DNA of 64,000 nt. Source: Globisporangium splendens. Its lineage: Eukaryota > Oomycota > Peronosporomycetes > Pythiales > Pythiaceae. Position numbers and translations under genes: made by a program. Of the stretch, positions 63,912-64,000 are shown piece after piece. Position 1 is the first letter of the stretch; each line of letters opens with the position of its first letter. The notes beneath the pieces were generated by a model. That model was not told the origin of the DNA. It was given only the letters and a program-made list of their open reading frames with translations, and searched no databases. Location of the stretch: contig VFIW01000094.1 of NCBI GenBank assembly GCA_006386115.1, forward strand, positions 97,211 through 161,210. Reading direction: 5' to 3'.

Positions 63912-64000
63912 CGTCATAAAAAAATGCCAGGATCTGTCATTTCCCATCATTTTTCGAAGGAAGAAGAATGTTTCAGCCAATCAGAAAATAGTGCAAACAT
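63912..64000 (-). other. Intron of the kinesin-14 gene, right edge
   Basis: The reading frame remains open upstream of 63911, but the residues there (FFFLRKMMGNDRSWHFF) do not resemble a kinesin stalk, and an acceptor AG precedes the coiled coil. Confidence 0.5.

Overview
The window is nuclear DNA from an oomycete, most like a Phytophthora, Pythium or downy-mildew genome. The evidence is densely packed genes with short GT-AG introns (about 70-170 bp), a strong preference for G or C at third codon positions, a Peronosporales-style initiator in front of alpha-tubulin, Ty3/gypsy-type gag fragments, a family of membrane-anchored GH30 glycosidases, and stramenopile-typical genes such as a eukaryotic bactofilin. 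I cannot name the species. Exon limits were worked out from reading-frame phase and splice sites; in every model the phases close except where noted.

Layout. (1) 338-9307: a long IQ/WW/B-box protein gene (minus) interrupted by one in-frame amber codon, CDC123 (minus), a dynein-2 light intermediate chain (plus) and proteasome beta subunit PSMB2 (plus). (2) 9308-22000, accessory: a decayed palmitoyl-protein thioesterase, GH30 copy 1, two defective LTR retroelements (14.5-19.0 kb, both minus) and GH30 copy 2, whose 3' quarter is full of indels. (3) 22737-37102, housekeeping: CDK7, bactofilin, BUD23, an SLC1-type amino-acid transporter with an altered substrate site, SF3B3, PIGH, an AlkB-like dioxygenase and alpha-tubulin. 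(4) 38082-50990, rearranged: GH30 copy 3, then a 2.4-kb near-identical inverted repeat (40356-42746 and 46734-49109). Each arm carries an intact five-exon zinc-motif GNAT acetyltransferase gene. The arms enclose about 4 kb with a TKL kinase gene and a ceramide-synthase remnant, and a second ceramide-synthase remnant lies just outside the right arm. (5) 52921-64000: a coiled-coil protein, a C2-domain membrane protein (minus), cohesin subunit SCC3/STAG (plus) and the motor half of a kinesin-14 (minus, running off the right end).

Several housekeeping neighbours share short divergent or convergent spacers: CDC123/dynein chain, PIGH/AlkB and C2 protein/STAG diverge; SF3B3/PIGH, bactofilin/BUD23 and STAG/kinesin converge. 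The most notable observations are the amber codon in the IQ gene, the inverted repeat that could flip a kinase gene, the transporter substrate-site changes, the GH30 family with a lectin-like insert and mosaic history, a gag gene fused to an LTR by deletion, and a nested, exactly co-centred palindrome in the C2/STAG promoter.
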